Positions 1-11,800 of a DNA stretch of 64,000 nt are shown in pieces. Position 1 is the first letter of the stretch. Each line of letters opens with the position of its first letter. Source of the stretch: Thalassia testudinum (lineage: Eukaryota > Streptophyta > Magnoliopsida > Alismatales > Hydrocharitaceae); contig JAZHRO010000063.1 of the NCBI GenBank assembly GCA_037157565.1, positions 86,828,001-86,892,000 of the forward strand. The letters run 5' to 3'. The notes below the pieces were generated by a model. The model made no database searches and had not been told where the DNA came from. It saw only the letters and a program-made list of their open reading frames with translations. A program made the position numbers and the translations under genes.

Positions 1-1060
1 GAGAGTTCTATTAAGAACATAGCATGCCATATTAATGGCTTCTACCCAGAAATATTTTTGAAGCCCAAATTCCAAGAGCAAGGTTCAGGCGCATTCTTGT
101 AGAGTGCGATTCTTGAGCTCTATAACACCATTTTGAGATGGCGCCTGAGGAAATGAAAATTCATGGGTTATGCCAAAATTGACATAAAAACTTGAAAATA
201 TTTCATTTTCAAATTCACCCCCATGATCAGTCCTAAGTCTAAGAATAGAGGATGATTTTTCCTTTTGAAGTCTTCGAGCAAGACTTAGGAAGGAATCAAA
301 TGAGTCATCCTTATGTTTCAAGAAGATGACCCAAGTGAACCTAGAGAAGTCATCAACAATAACTAAGCAAAATCTTGATCCATTTAGACTCTTAAATCAT
401 ATTGGTCCAAATAAACCAAGATGTAACAATTCTAAAGGTCATGTTGTTGAAACTAAGTCTTTAGGTTTAAAAGAAGCTTTGTGCATTTTTCTGAGTTCAC
501 AAGATTTGCACAAAACATCCTTTTTATAAGTTAGTTTGGGTAGGCCCCTTACTAACTCATTTTTGGCTAACCTATTAAGATGTTTGTGATTAATGTGACT
601 TAGCCTACGATGCCAAAGATCTACTTCAACATGGGATGTAAGCAGACATTTTACAAATTTCTCTTATGAAAAATGAAGAGCATAGATATTTTCATGTCTA
701 AAGTCTTCAATTAAAATCATATTTGTTCCTTCTTTTAATACTTTAAATAAAATTTTAGTAAACAAAACATCACATCCATTATCACATACTTGACTAACAC
801 TAAGCAGGTTATGTTTTAAATTTTCTACTAATAGAACATTACGTACCTACTTACAAGAATTACCTATTATACCCTCACCAATAATGCGACAACGTTTGTT
901 GTCGCCCAACTTGACGTGTCCTCCATCTTCGATTCTGGTCCACTTTATAAAGAGGTCGGAGTGTCCCGTCATGTTCTTGGAACACCCATTGTCTGGGATC
1001 CATTTGTCCTTCTTAACTTGTAAAATAGTTTATTAAATATATTTTAGGTACCCATTTTCT
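1..1060 (-). pseudogene. pol: copia pol fragment: protease remnant, GAG-pre-integrase, integrase core
   Basis: The minus-strand translation shows copia pol in the right order. Around 1000-930 is a protease start with DNGCS-K-MTG, the usual form being D-S-G-C-S/A-x-H-M. At about 850-560 is the GAG-pre-integrase region with an LLSVSQ-like motif, WHRRLSH and a C-x-x-C pair. From about 460 to the window edge is the integrase core. The second catalytic Asp lies in TDHGGEF and the P-Q-x-x-x-Q-N-G-V-x-E block, here with QAPSQNGVIELKNRT, carries the Glu region. Integrase would insert the cDNA into the host genome and protease would cut the polyprotein. In-frame stops, for example in the linker before the core, make it non-functional. 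Copia family assignment is secure, lineage less so. Confidence 0.85.
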
Positions 1061-1159
1061 TTTGGGTCCTTGATGGTTAGTACCCTTTAAATCCTTAGGT
1101 TTATATATCACTTTAGTGTTAGATCTATAATTCTTAGGATTCTTGACCTTTTGATAAAT

Positions 1160-2551
1160 CTATGCATGTCTAGGTACATGTGATTTATTTTGTGTATTCT
1201 TTTTATTACTAAATTTGGCTTTTAAATTATAACAAAATTTTGTATTCAGCCTAGTTGTTTTTAGATTATTCAAAGTGTCCTCAAAATGTTCATAAATATC
1301 TTCTAATTCTACAATTTTAGCATGTAATTGATTATTATTTTCTTTTGACATTTCTAGCTCTATTTCTAAACAAGATTTCTCTATTTCTATGGTTTTATAA
1401 CTGTCATGCAAGATCTTATTTTCCTTTTTAATTAACCTAGCTTTATGATACAAATCTTCATATGCTTGTAATAATTCATTAAAAGTAACTTCAGATTCTA
1501 CCTCATTTTCTAAACTATCATTGTTCGCCATTACACAGAGATGTGCAACTTCTGTTTCTTCTGATTCCTCAGAAGATGATTCCGTGTCGGAATCATTATC
1601 ATCCCAAGTCGCCTGGTATGCCTTTCTTGAAATCTTCTTCTTCTTCCGATCAAGTTCTTTGTCTTTCTTCTTTTCTTTCTTCTTCCTTTTGATCATTGGA
1701 CAATCCTTTCGTACGTGCCCCTTCTTCTTACACTCAAAACAAATAATGTCATTTGTAAAGTTATTTACTTTCTTACCTTATTTTCGGATGAATCTTTTGA
1801 ATCTTCTCGTTAGAAGAGCAAGCCCCTCTTCTTCATCGGAGTTGGAATCATTGAGGTCAGACTCCTTCATAGTTTTAAAAGCAAGCTCCTTCTTGTTGGC
1901 TAGGGATTTTTCTTCAATCTTCTTCATATTTTCCAATTGGACATCATATGCCATGAGACTTCCAATCAAGTCATCCAAGGAGAGAGTAGACAGATCTTTC
2001 ACCTCTTGAATGGCTATGGTCTTTAGAGACCAATCGCTTGTAAGGGATCTCAAGATCTTTCTTACAAGCTAGTCCTTCAGCTTGACTCCAAGGTTCTTCA
2101 TTGGATTTATGATCTCTCCAAATCTTATGTATATTCCTTTGATTATTTCACCTTTCTGCATCTTGAAACACTCATAGTTTTCTGTTAGAATAGAAATATG
2201 TGTTTCTTTTACCTTACTTGTACCTTTATAGGTGACTTGCAATGTGTTCCATATCTCGTATGCAGACTCGCATGCAGAGATATGGTTAAACTCTTCCCTT
2301 AATAATGCACAATAGAGTGCATTCATCGCTTTCGCATTTCTCACGATCCTTTTCTTTTGTTTTGTAGTCCAAACAACACCTTCCTATGGCTCTGAATCTG
2401 TGTACTTCTCTTGGATAAGAGTCCACGTGTCCTCATCCATGGCCTTAAGGAAGATTTGCATCCTCCTCTTCCAATATCCATAGTCCATCCCATCAATGTA
2501 GGAAGGATGTGTGGATGACTGTCCTTCGGTGTGCTTGACTGGAGATGCCAT
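1160..2551 (-). pseudogene. gag: copia gag (UBN2-type) with CCHC zinc knuckle, broken
   Basis: The gag starts at the ATG whose complement lies at 2549-2551, just inside the degraded primer site. The N-terminal part reads as a copia/UBN2 gag (GMDYGYWKRRM, LKAMDEDTW, then FGEIINPMKNLG). Next come an acidic linker and an intact CCHC knuckle at about 1742-1690 (C-x2-C-x4-H-x4-C, CFECKKKGHVRKDC). A Lys-rich and coiled-coil-like Glu/Lys/Leu region follows (about 1640-1200). At least two in-frame stops interrupt it, after SEP near 2384 and after VKLKD near 2070. Gag proteins form the virus-like particle and package the element RNA. The same arrangement is found in E, where gag is almost the only coding part left. 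Confidence 0.85.
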
Positions 2552-2585
2552 TGCGAAAGAGAATGGTTACTTCTTCTACTCAACT

Positions 2586-2598
2586 CGCCTTGAAACCA
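2586..2598 (-). other. degraded primer-binding site of copia element G
   Basis: On the minus strand TGGTTTCAAGGCG directly follows the LTR end. It differs from the copia initiator-Met type site TGGTATCAGAGCG, which is seen intact in element E, by a few changes. Its position between LTR and gag fits a primer site. Confidence 0.6.
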
Positions 2599-2600
2599 CC

Positions 2601-3946
2601 TGTAGGATTTGTAAATCACAAGCACACTAGAAGGGGGGATGAAAAGTGTGGTAGAAAAAGAAATTTGCAAGAAAAATCAAACCACAAAATGCAAAAGATA
2701 TATAGTGGTTCCCCTCACTTGGGTACTCCCCTACCTAAGTCTCCCGACTTAGGATTTTTAACCCAATTCCCTCAAACCGGAGGGAATCAATTTACTAAAA
2801 CCTGAGGTAATTAACGGGTTACCTCAACCCAATTACAAGATATTGAAAAGAAATAAAGATACATGTGTAAGCAAGGTACAAATAAAAGCTTACAACTAAT
2901 CCCTAAGTCTCCAACAATTATATGCTTAATTTGAGCATGTAAATTAATCTAACGAGAAAATTAAGGCATAAAACAAGCAAATTTTTCAGAGAAGAACACG
3001 AACGCCTTGATGACTTCTTGCAAGAGGAGAATGGCCTTGAGAGAATTGCAACAAGACAAGCTCCTTTGCAGCTAGTAATTTGAGAAACGAATGTGTAGGC
3101 AAAGATAGAATTTTGGATTCTTATTGTGTGCAATAAACACTGAAAGAGTGCTTGTATAACCCACTAAGCACCTTCCCTATGATTACTAGCCGTTAGGGGC
3201 AATTTGTGAAGATTAAGGATACATTTAATTGTAAAATAGCCATTCAGATTGGCCACAATGGTTAGTTGGTACCAGTACAAAACTTTTGGTATCAGTACTG
3301 ACTGCTTATAGTCAGCCCAACTAAGTCACCAGGAACTAGTACTCATGATGAGTATCGGTACTTGTGACTCACAGATTTGGGTCCAGTGACCTACATGTAC
3401 TGGTACTAGTGATTAGTACTGGTACTTGTAAGGTTTAGGAAAAAACCAAGTGCACAAACTGTGACCACTTGGTACTGGTACTCATGATGAGTACTAGTAC
3501 TTGTTGTTCATAGTTTAGGACTTAGGCCCAAGCCTATGCCTAGCATGTATCGGTACTTATGACCAATATTAGTACTTGCTACAAATACCACATTTTGTAA
3601 GTTTAAGTCAGTTTTTAGAGAAATCAAACTTACTCTAAATGACTTGATTTCAAAAAAAGTTGATTTTGAGTTTTAAAATGAGTGAATGAACGATTTTCTG
3701 AACCCTAATTATCTATACTTTGTTTTTAACTTCTAGATTCAGTTTTACTTGTTAGGAGACATACAAAGATTCTAAAAAATAATTAATACAACAAAAACTA
3801 GTCTTCTAATCTTCTTCCTTCATATGAAATTTTGTTGCTTGCATCCATAAGTTCTTTTAACCTATAATACTTCATAAACACATTAGATTTAAAAATGATT
3901 TTGTTAACACCAAAACACAGAAGAGAGAAGGAACTAGGTTCCAACA
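2601..3946 (-). repeat. 5' LTR of copia element G
   Basis: In minus orientation it starts TGTTGGAACC, the same terminus as the E LTRs, and ends CCTACA next to the primer site. It is about 1.35 kb long. Several blocks match the E LTRs, for example the segments around 2700-2830 and 8950-9080. The middle carries a dense GTAC array, listed separately. The partner LTR is outside the window. Confidence 0.8.
3271..3576. promoter_or_regulatory. GTAC palindrome array in copia LTR
   Basis: Fifteen GTAC tetramers occur in about 306 bp, where roughly one would be expected by chance. They are organised as near-palindromic modules such as GGTACT..ATGATGAGTAC. The LTRs of element E carry the same kind of array (12290-12585 and 44835-45100). 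GTAC is the core bound by plant SBP/SPL transcription factors, including copper-response SPL7. A regulatory role is inference only. Confidence 0.45.
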
Positions 3947-5511
3947 TTTAGTTCTAGTTGTAATTAGATTTGATTTTAAGCATTCTTCAAGTTGTAATCA
4001 TGTTCTGACATTTGATTTCGTAATAAAATTCTAGTTGTATGATTCAACTTGCCTTCAAGTTATTTGCTTCTTTCCAGCAATTACTCTAGTACTAATTATA
4101 GTTTTATTAGTTAGAAATTGCATGCTAGTATTTCTAGTGGATTTAGTTCTATTTCTATTATTTCTTTACCTACTTGCAATTTTGTTAGCGTAGTTAATTA
4201 GGAAAGCGAAGTTATTTTGATTGTTTCCCTGCGAATGACTTGGACTTCATCTTTGAAATTCAATTTTCATATTTTTACAAGTTCGACTTGAAATAAATTT
4301 AAGAGTTTCTATGTGTTTATACTACAAAGAAAACATATTTTTGCAATCACCTCTACACTTAGAACAATGCAGCGTGTGTTTGCATGCCCTTTATGCATTG
4401 TTTCGAGTCATAGTGCATTTTCGCATTTAGGAAATAAGAATAAAATGATCGAGTAGTCTATTGATTGAATGGATTTTTCTCTTCTAGCAAAATAATAATA
4501 AAATGATGTCATAGTATTTTTGGTGTGGTGGAAAACCTTCGATCAAAGGGATAAGCATGCAATGATTAATCATAATCCTTAGCTAAATCAAAACATGCAT
4601 TTTAACAAATCAAATCACTTATAGAGAAAATATCTTATTTGTAGGGAGAAATGGACCAAATAATAGTCATAAATTATTACCCTGCATATTAAGCCCCACA
4701 TATATAATGGAGGAATTAGTTTCCATAAGAAATAAATGAGAAGGGGTGTGCAGCCATAAAAGAGTGAGGGAATGGGAGTGTAAGAGTAGCAGAGAAAGAG
4801 AGAGGACAAGAGAGTAAAAGAACACAATGTAATATAATAAACTAAAAACCAATGTTCCCAATTATTACCTCAACCATGTCATTGCACTTAATACCCATGT
4901 CACTATTCCAAAATAGGGGATGGAATGGGAACGACCCTCGCTCCTGGAGGAGGCTTTCACAGGCAGTGAGAAGCTTCGAGGAAGGAGGCTGGAAAAAGGT
5001 CATCTCAATGGTGGTGGCAGCACAGGCTAAGACAGCTGCATGATGGCAAGGAGGCCAGTGGCAAGGGGTTGCCGTAGGCATCTATGGATGGCTGGGTGGC
5101 ATAGCAATATACAGCGGTTGCTCTGATGGTATTAGCAGCGAGAGGGGGTGGTGGAAGATGCTTCGATGGCAAGGTGGAGCGGAGGAGGTTATTAGTTCAC
5201 ATAAGAATAAGATGAGTAGGGGAGGTGGCTGATGGTTGAAGAAGAAGAAAAAGAAGAAGAGAAAGATGAGGGGGGTGTGTGGTGGAGTGGTAGTGATGGT
5301 GGTTTGCTGTGGTATGATGAAGGTGGTGATGGAGATGGGTTCTTCTTAGCATGTTGAAGGTGAAGAAGAAGAAAGAAGAATTAGACAAAGAACGACTATG
5401 TGGGAGGGTGATAGTTCACACTAGGAGGGCATGGTGAAGGTGGTGGCGAGCAGATGTCACCAGACTTGCTGTCACTAAGGAGGATGAAGAGGTGGTTGTG
5501 GTAGTGGTGAT
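3947..5511. other. non-coding stretch, possible Athila LTR tail and G-rich low-complexity DNA
   Basis: No credible gene is present. The part 3947-4370 is AT-rich and contains CCCTGCGAATGACTTGGAC (about 4229-4247). This resembles the CCCTG..TTCGAC block near the 3' end of the Athila LTRs in this window, so G may have inserted into an old LTR. From about 4900 to 5510 the plus strand is rich in GGTGGT/GAAGAA repeats, which make short spurious frames. I could not pair this stretch with any other repeat in the window. Confidence 0.4.
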
Positions 5512-5729
5512 TGATAAACACTAGTATATCATCATTCTTATACTTTTAAATACATCTAGCTCTTAGGGTTTTAACTTCATAAACGGGTTTCTGGGCTGTA
5601 TTTAGGCGTCACTTAGGTTAGGCATCATTGCATTTTGGAAGTTTTAACATGTTTATTTGAGTGTTAAGTTTGAACAGATATCCAGATCCCTAAAACCCTA
5701 GCATTCAGGAAGGCAGCAGGTGAAGAGGA

Positions 5730-6345
5730 AGCTCATTCTAGTTGGATCCTAGTTGGATCCTAGTTCATTTTAGTTGGATCAACTCATCTTTAGCTCCATT
5801 CGTCTCAGCTGAATGGTAGCTCAAGCTAGATCACCTCAGATCCATTCAGCTCACCTCAATTAGATGGCAACTCAAACTAGCTCAAGATAGTTGATACCAG
5901 CTCCATTCTAGCTCCTCCCTCTCAGAAAAGCTCGTTGGAAAATCAACCTGACTAGGACTACCTATTGCCATCAACTAGCTAGACCTAGTCAGCTGAAGAT
6001 GACCTCAACCAACTCAGGCCAGCTCAAGTCCAGCTCCTAGAGACTCAACTCATCTTAACTTAGTTGAGCTGAGCTATTTGACCTAAGCTAGCTACTCCAA
6101 CTAGCTAGGTAATCCTTAGGAAGACTAGACCCAACTCACCTCAACTCATATCAGCAGAAGCCAACTCATCTTAGCTTGGCTTAGCAGCTAGCAAAGAACT
6201 AGCAAGCTAAGTCGTAGCTCCTTGCAGTTCTCTTCAGCAACCATCAGCTCCAATGAAACTCTGGGCAACTCCTTCAAGCTCCTCACCTCCTAAACCCTAG
6301 CTTCCTCCACTACTACCCTACTATCTTAGCTAGCTTAGCTAAGCT
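5730..6345. repeat. AGCT-dense segment of the H LTR
   Basis: About 30 AGCT tetramers occur in some 620 bp (two or three expected), mixed with CTAG and CTCA words. It has no tandem period. It looks like diverged short-motif expansion inside the LTR. Confidence 0.6.
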
Positions 6346-7113
6346 CAACACCATCTCCACTCCATGGCCGTTCAGCCTCCTTACCTATCCCCACCTTAAC
6401 CCTATTTAGACCTAACCCTAAACCACCATAGCTGGTGCCAAAACACACCACTAGCACCTCTTTAAAGTGGCACCGACAATGGCACCTTTTCCTCCCATAA
6501 CCACCACCCTAACCACCATATAACCACCACATAAGGTGGAGCCAAAAAGGACCACACACCTCCCCATTTTGGCACCAACTTAGAAGCCTATCTCTACCCT
6601 ACACCTATCCCCAAAAGACCATCTCCACCGTCCACCTCAACCCTCTTCTAGAACATATGTTTTGGTGCCAAACCTAAGGGACACAAACACCTTAGGTGTC
6701 CTTTGGGTTGGTGCCAATACACCCTAACCCTAGGATCCTTTAACCACCTTATAATTCCATCGTAGCTGTCCCCATCAACCCCCCATTAACCACATCAAAT
6801 GTGGCGCCAACCCTCCTCCAAGCACACCTACCCACACCTCTTCACATGGCACCAACTCATCACAAACCTTCATCCCACATCTACCACCTAAAGACCTAAT
6901 CCTAACCCTACATCCACCTCCTTGCCAACCCTCCTAAACCAAACAAGAGTTGGTGCCAACTCCACTCAACCCCATCATAACCACCACTCAAGACAAGCCT
7001 ACAGTCCATGCCAACCATAATCCATCCTTCACCCATTAACTACCTAATCCTAGCCATCCACAACACCATCCTACCCTTAACTCTAGTTAACACCAATCAA
7101 CACCCATCCATTC

Positions 7114-7122
7114 TATAAAAAG
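7114..7122 (+). promoter_or_regulatory. TATA box of the H LTR
   Basis: TATAAAAAG lies about 815 bp before the proposed LTR end, in a C/A-rich plant-promoter-like context. Confidence 0.5.
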
Positions 7123-7934
7123 GCCATCAACCACCCACTTCCATTCCAACCTTGGCTACATTTTCTTAGTGTCCTTCCACCTATATTCCACCAACCATAT
7201 TCGGCCAAGAGAAGAAGGAGAAGAAGAAGATTAAAGAGACACTCTGTCCCCTTGGTGCCTTCCCCTATTCCCTTCTCTCTTGTGCCCACGCCAAGGAGTC
7301 CATTTCCAAGGAGAGCCAAGCAAGGAGGACGGCCAAAGAAGAGGATTCTTAGGGTAGCCCATGCATACCCATGGAGGAGTTTTTAAAGTAGAATCCTTCC
7401 ACTCTAGAAGGAGCAAGCCATGCCCTATCTAGGGTTTGCCAAGGAGGAGAATCATCATCTATTGGAGGAGTACTTCAAGGAAGGAATTGGAAGGTCTTTT
7501 GTAAAATAATTTTTCATCCTATATGAGAGCTGCCTTTCTTTTTTGTTGCAATTAATTACTTGCCTTCTTGTTAGTTAGTGCACTCACCCTCTCTCTGATT
7601 ACCCTAGGTCACCACGTACCTAGGGTGATCTTGGAGAGAGGCTCTTGCTATCACTTAGGCTCTATTATTTAGGCGTAATCTCTTTTCGCATTCTCCTATT
7701 CTATTGTACTTTATTTAAAAAATCCATAGAAATCTTATATTCAAAATTACAAAAAGAAAGTTGATATTTGTTTTGTTAAGAAAGAGACTTTGAATTTGCA
7801 TTTCTGCCTCCCTTGGGATGACTTGAATACTCTCTGAGTACTTGGTATTTACAAATTTCAAAAGTGATCAGATTAACCTGTTGCAAGGACAAAAACCCTG
7901 GTTTATCAAATCACACCTTTTCGTGATCACTTTT

Positions 7935-7952
7935 TGGCATCGTTCCTAGGGA
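7935..7952 (+). other. primer-binding site of H (tRNA-Asp type, decayed)
   Basis: TGGCATCGTTCCTAGGGA matches the complement of the plant tRNA-Asp 3' end (TGGCGCCGTTGCCGGGGA) at 13 of 18 positions. It follows the LTR end by a few T residues, as in elements A and C. Confidence 0.6.
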
Positions 7953-8842
7953 GGCATGGCTTTGCATTATCTTATTTCTCTTGCTTGATATGTGGATCTC
8001 ATCTCCTTCTCTTTCATTCTTCTAGTGTGTGGAGGTACTGTAGGAAGAAGATGGGATTTTTGGAAGTGAAAGCTTAAAGTCCCTTGTCTTCCAACGGATT
8101 CGAGGTTAGTGCCTTCTCTCTTATCACATAAGTCCAAAAAACTATCAAAAAAATACTAAATCAAGCTTTCAAGATCAAAAACATCTAAATTTGGTAGAGT
8201 GGTGATTCCTAAATATCATTGTTTGCTTGCTCACATTATTTAGCACCACTTTACCCAAGGTGTTGGTGTTCTGATTTTCAGGTCCAGACTTCTATCTAGA
8301 TTTCAAAAATCAATTCTCTACATCACAGGCCTCTTAAAATCTTGAAATTTCACCCAAAGGTTCCAATTCAAGTTAAGAACATTTTTTCCAAATTTTAGCG
8401 TACTTGGACTTGTAGAGAATTTTTAAAAATTTGTGGACCACAAGGGGGTCATCACCTCTAATTTCATTATTTTGTTACTATTCGTGAATTTTAGGAATTT
8501 TCTATTTATCCAATTTCTGTGAAATTTCACTTTCTGAAATCCTTGTGAAATTTCATACAACACATAAAATCACAAATGTTTTTGGTGGCTAGTGGTGTTG
8601 CTGAAAAGTCCAAAATACCCTTGGGTATCATTTCTGGACTTTGACACTAGCATAAAAGAAAATCCCAAAAACATATAAAAGGAATTCCTAAAATCACAAA
8701 AAAATATTTTTTGGAATCCTTGTTTAATTTTCCTTCTAGTACTGGTGTTGCTTAATTTGTTTAGACCACTACTTAACGAGAAAAGCTTGAAAAGATTCAT
8801 TGATAGTAAAATTTTTGCTTAAGATTCAATTTAATTATGATT
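7953..8842 (+). other. untranslated leader of H, first part
   Basis: No long frame is present. It is AT-rich and lies between the primer site and the E insertion. It continues at 45331-46116 up to gag. No specific packaging signal could be identified. Confidence 0.5.
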
Positions 8843-11800
8843 TGATAGGATCTAAAGAGAGATAGCTACACGCATAAACACTCAAACACAATATCAGTAA
8901 TAATAAGAAAGATTCACTCAAATTACAAACACAGAAATTGGCCTAAGATGTATAGCGGTTCCCTTCTCGCTTGGGTACTTCACTACCTAAGCATCCCAGC
9001 TTAGGGTTTTTAACCTGATTCCCTTAACCTCGAACAAATCAATTTACTAAATGAGGGAATTAACGGGTTATCTCAACCCAAGTACAACAACAAGTTTATT
9101 ACAACCGAACGAGCAACAAGCTCAAAATACAAATAAGAACTGGTGTAAGAAAGAGAACTCTTATGTTGATGCATCTTGATTGTGTTTTAACAGTTAGTTA
9201 CGTCATAGTATAGGTGATAAAGCATTGTCAACAAATAAAAATTTATTACTTGAAAACCTAAGTATCCAAGGTTGAACACATGGAGCAATTGGAATTTATT
9301 ACAAATCTCAAGAATGTAATTGAACACTTAATTACTCAAAACTTAATTCAAAATATATAAATGCATGAGTTTAAGAGTCAAAGGTGGCAAAAATAAGGAA
9401 TCTGGATGTCTGATCATGGGATCAGACGTCTTAAAAAGATGTTTTCTCCTATCTTGTTCTTCTTCTGACTTCTGATTTTCTTCCCTTCTTCTTCCTTGTT
9501 TCTTCACTACTATCCTCTTGCCTTGCTTCTTTCTTATTTTCCTCTATCTTATACCTTGCCTCTCCTCTGTAGTTTCTTTCTTCTTTTCTCTGCGGGTCTT
9601 CTTCTTCCTTGGCTCTGCTTTCTCTTCTTCTATTTGTCTTTCCCTTTCTTTATTTCTTCTTCAGTTCCTCTTCTCTTTGGCTTTGCTTCTTCCTTCTGCC
9701 TGGCCTTTCCTTCTCTTTTTCCTCTACAAAGCTTCCTTCCTTCTCCTTCGCTTGCAGCAGCTAAGTCTTTGCTTCCTTCTTCCTTGTTTATTCTACACAA
9801 ACCAAAGAGGAGCAAAACCTACCCCTCTACCCACAGCTGCATCTCTCTCTCTGTATATCACTCTTCAGCACGCTCTCCCAGAGCCAGGTAATCAGGTCGG
9901 GTCGCGTGCCCGGGTCCAGGCGCATTGGCGTGGGTGTGGTGCACGAGGAGTGCTTAGGAGTGTATCGGGTCGGGTCACCAGATCCGTGTGATGAGCTCAA
10001 AGATGTGGCACTATGTATAGGTGAGGGACCTCACCCCATGTGTTATCGGAGGCAACCAGCCAATAGCATAAAATCAATTTAAACTACTCCAGCACCTTAT
10101 AGCTTACTGAGGTGGGACTATTGTTCCCCTGCTCTTTTTCACGCACCCGCAGTAGACCATCCTCCAATTGCAGCACTGCAGGCCTCTTGACGCTACTCTC
10201 TTGAACAGATTACTTCACGAGGCCTCCCCGAGTCTGCTGGACATGGAATCCTGGAGCATTGCAGCCTGGGACGAGCTTGCAACCTCCTCGAGTCACCGCT
10301 AATGGCAGTTGGAGCGCGAACCCTGCCTGACACAAAAAGGGCCTTGCGACTCAATCAGACCATAGGAGCACCTTCACCGTGTCACAGCGAAGGTGAGGTG
10401 GTAGGTGGCAAGCCATGGAGCGGCCTAGGCGTGCGTAACTAGGTCTCTCTGTGGCCGGATGGATGGGTTTGGTCGAGGGGCAGTTGTGGTGGTGTAGAGG
10501 GCCTGTGGATGAGTGGAGGATATTCAGTGGAGTATGGCGGAGGTTATGCGGGGGTTGGCGAGACGTGTGGGGCTGCGGAGTGACAGGAACGTCACGCCGA
10601 AGGGTGGTCGGAGATGAAGAAGATGGTGGTGGACAGCGGTGGTCAAGAAGCGTTTGGTGAAATAAGGTGAGGGAAATGAAAGAGGGGATAGAGGCGAACA
10701 TTTCTAACCTAACTAAGTGATCAAAGGGGGCAAGAGGGCAGCTGGCTGTACCTGCTGTCGTTGGAGAAGAAAGTGTCCAGTGGAGGAAGATGGCGGAGAC
10801 GACGGGGCTAGGGCTGCTCGCGCGGGTGTTGCGCGACGTGGAGGAGGATGAGGAGGACAGCTCTGCCACTGGTTTTGTGGTAGAGCAATGAGGAAGAGGA
10901 GGGGGGCTCATCGGAGCTCGCTGGACCACTTGGCTGGAGGATAAGAAGAGGAAAATGAGGTGGAATTCCGGCCAAGTAGAGCTGACGAGGTGCGGCCGGA
11001 GCTGGGGGTTAATTTGTAGTCATAGGAAGGGACTCCTGTGCTTGGAAGCCAAGCTTCCAAGCGCGGGAATCCTCGCCGGAGATGGAAACAGTTAAGAGAC
11101 CCAAATCAGGTATCAGGATTGAGTTCAGATGGAAGGGAATTCCTCAAAGAATCTCCCTTCCAAATCTGGAAGGAGATCTCTGAGGAATCAAAGAATATTC
11201 CCTCTCTATTCCTCGCCGAAGCAGGATTTCTCCCCAATAATGGAGGAGGGACCTGCTTGTAAGAGTGGCCAGGAAGTTAGGGGGTTTATGCAATGGCTTT
11301 CTAAAGATAGGGACCAAACTGTGATTGGGTGTACTAATTTGCAAAGTGGGTCAAGATGACCTCCCCTTAGGTCCATATTTTGGTACAAATTTAATTTAGA
11401 CCTAAGGAATCCAATGGTAAACTTGGATTTTAGGTTTGACCATGTTTGACTGGACCTTTTGCGTAAAAACCTAAATTAGGTCAATTTATGAGCTAGGACC
11501 CTAATCTAGGTCAAACTAGGTTCCAAAGGCCAAATTGAATGTTCTAAACCCTAGGGGATATTTTTCCATGAATTTTAGAGGGTTTACTTGATTTTTATCC
11601 CGACCGGAACATTTTTGAATTAAGCGGGTCTGTTTTAGGGTTATACGATGTCATTTAATTCCTGGTTTGCACATAAACCCATTTCTGATTGAACCAACCC
11701 ACTTTTTATCTTATTTAGACCATTTGACCTAAGTTTTGTCTCTGAGAAATCTTGTTTATGTACTGCAATGGTAAAATTACAGTTTTACCCTTTATTTCAT

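Larger units (their letters stand above)
1..3946 (-). mobile_element. Ty1/copia element G, 5' two thirds, decayed
   Basis: Minus-strand copia element that runs off the left edge of the window. In its own direction it shows the 5' LTR (3946-2601), a degraded primer site, a UBN2-type gag with a zinc knuckle, a protease remnant, the GAG-pre-integrase region and the integrase core. Reading frames are broken by several stops and shifts. RT, RNase H and the 3' LTR would lie outside the window, so no target duplication can be read. The gag is clearly related to that of copia element E, so G is a model of the autonomous partner E would need. Confidence 0.88.
5512..7929 (+). repeat. 5' LTR of Athila element H (inferred)
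   Basis: Proposed from TGATAAACACTAG at 5512 to TTTTCGTGATCA at 7929, directly before a tRNA-Asp-like primer site. The TGAT start matches the other Athila LTRs here. It has a TATA box at 7114, an AGCT-rich block at 5730-6345 and a C/A-rich low-complexity block (6360-7090) with repeated GGTGCC. The left edge is inferred from the terminal motif only, because no second copy is present in the window. Confidence 0.6.

Noticed and set aside
1521..2009. 162-codon plus-strand frame
   Set aside because: Antisense shadow of the copia gag of G.
3271..3576. CRISPR-like or satellite array
   Set aside because: Motifs are short, irregularly spaced palindromes within a retrotransposon LTR, without uniform repeats and spacers.
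4842..5400. Host gene exons between G and H
   Set aside because: Short frames on both strands come from GGT/GAA low-complexity sequence; no splice-supported domain is visible.
9496..9991. Leu/Phe/Ser-rich frames of 131 and 157 codons resembling membrane proteins
   Set aside because: A pyrimidine-rich tract, the reverse of the purine-rich C-family LTR tail. Hydrophobicity comes from CTT/TTC repeats.
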